Positions 5,524 through 7,097 of a stretch of 7,097 nt of DNA are shown here, in pieces. Origin of the DNA: Alphaproteobacteria bacterium (GTDB taxonomy: Bacteria > Pseudomonadota > Alphaproteobacteria > UBA9219); NCBI GenBank assembly GCA_028716765.1, contig JAQUPC010000109.1:1-7097 (forward strand). The letters run 5' to 3'. The notes under the pieces are model-generated. The model made no database searches, had not been told where the DNA came from, and worked only from the letters and a program-made list of their open reading frames with translations. The position numbers were made by a program, and so were the translations under genes. The first letter of the stretch is position 1. Every line of letters starts with the position of its first letter.

Positions 5524-5531
5524 TTGTCCCC

Positions 5532-7097
<1,566 letters not shown>

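Overview
The window is a stretch of a bacterial spc ribosomal-protein operon, all on the + strand. The genes run rplN, rplX, rplE, rpsN, rpsH, rplF, rplR, rpsE, rpmD, rplO, then an unrecognised gene, then secY and the 5' part of adk. A second unrecognised gene runs in from the left edge, where rpsQ would normally lie directly before rplN. The secY-adk junction, the short zinc-free 101-residue S14 and the wording of L5, S8, L15 and SecY point to an alphaproteobacterium. The host genes are roughly 60% GC where I counted by hand. I cannot place it to genus.

Layout: 3-287 is the end of an unknown ORF (about 48% GC). Positions 322-2331 hold rplN to rpsH, packed tightly with gaps of -1 to 20 nt. 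Positions 2332-2425 and 2960-3039 are two unusually long spacers, before rplF and rplR. Each carries a copy of the same element of about 60 nt, which can fold into two adjacent hairpins. Positions 3040-4756 hold rplR, rpsE, rpmD and rplO. Positions 4757-5531 interrupt the operon with a 167-codon unknown gene (about 50% GC). A 160-bp spacer follows it, with four perfect copies of CCCCTGA ending 8 bp before the secY start codon. Positions 5532-7097 are secY and a truncated adk.

The ribosomal proteins supply both subunits. SecY forms the membrane channel through which exported proteins leave, and Adk balances adenine nucleotides. The core genes look intact and ordinary. The unusual material lies between them: two low-GC orphan genes, a paired structured repeat, and a G-quadruplex-type tandem repeat in front of a secY start that has no Shine-Dalgarno sequence. 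I saw no defence system, transposase, CRISPR array, tRNA or rRNA.
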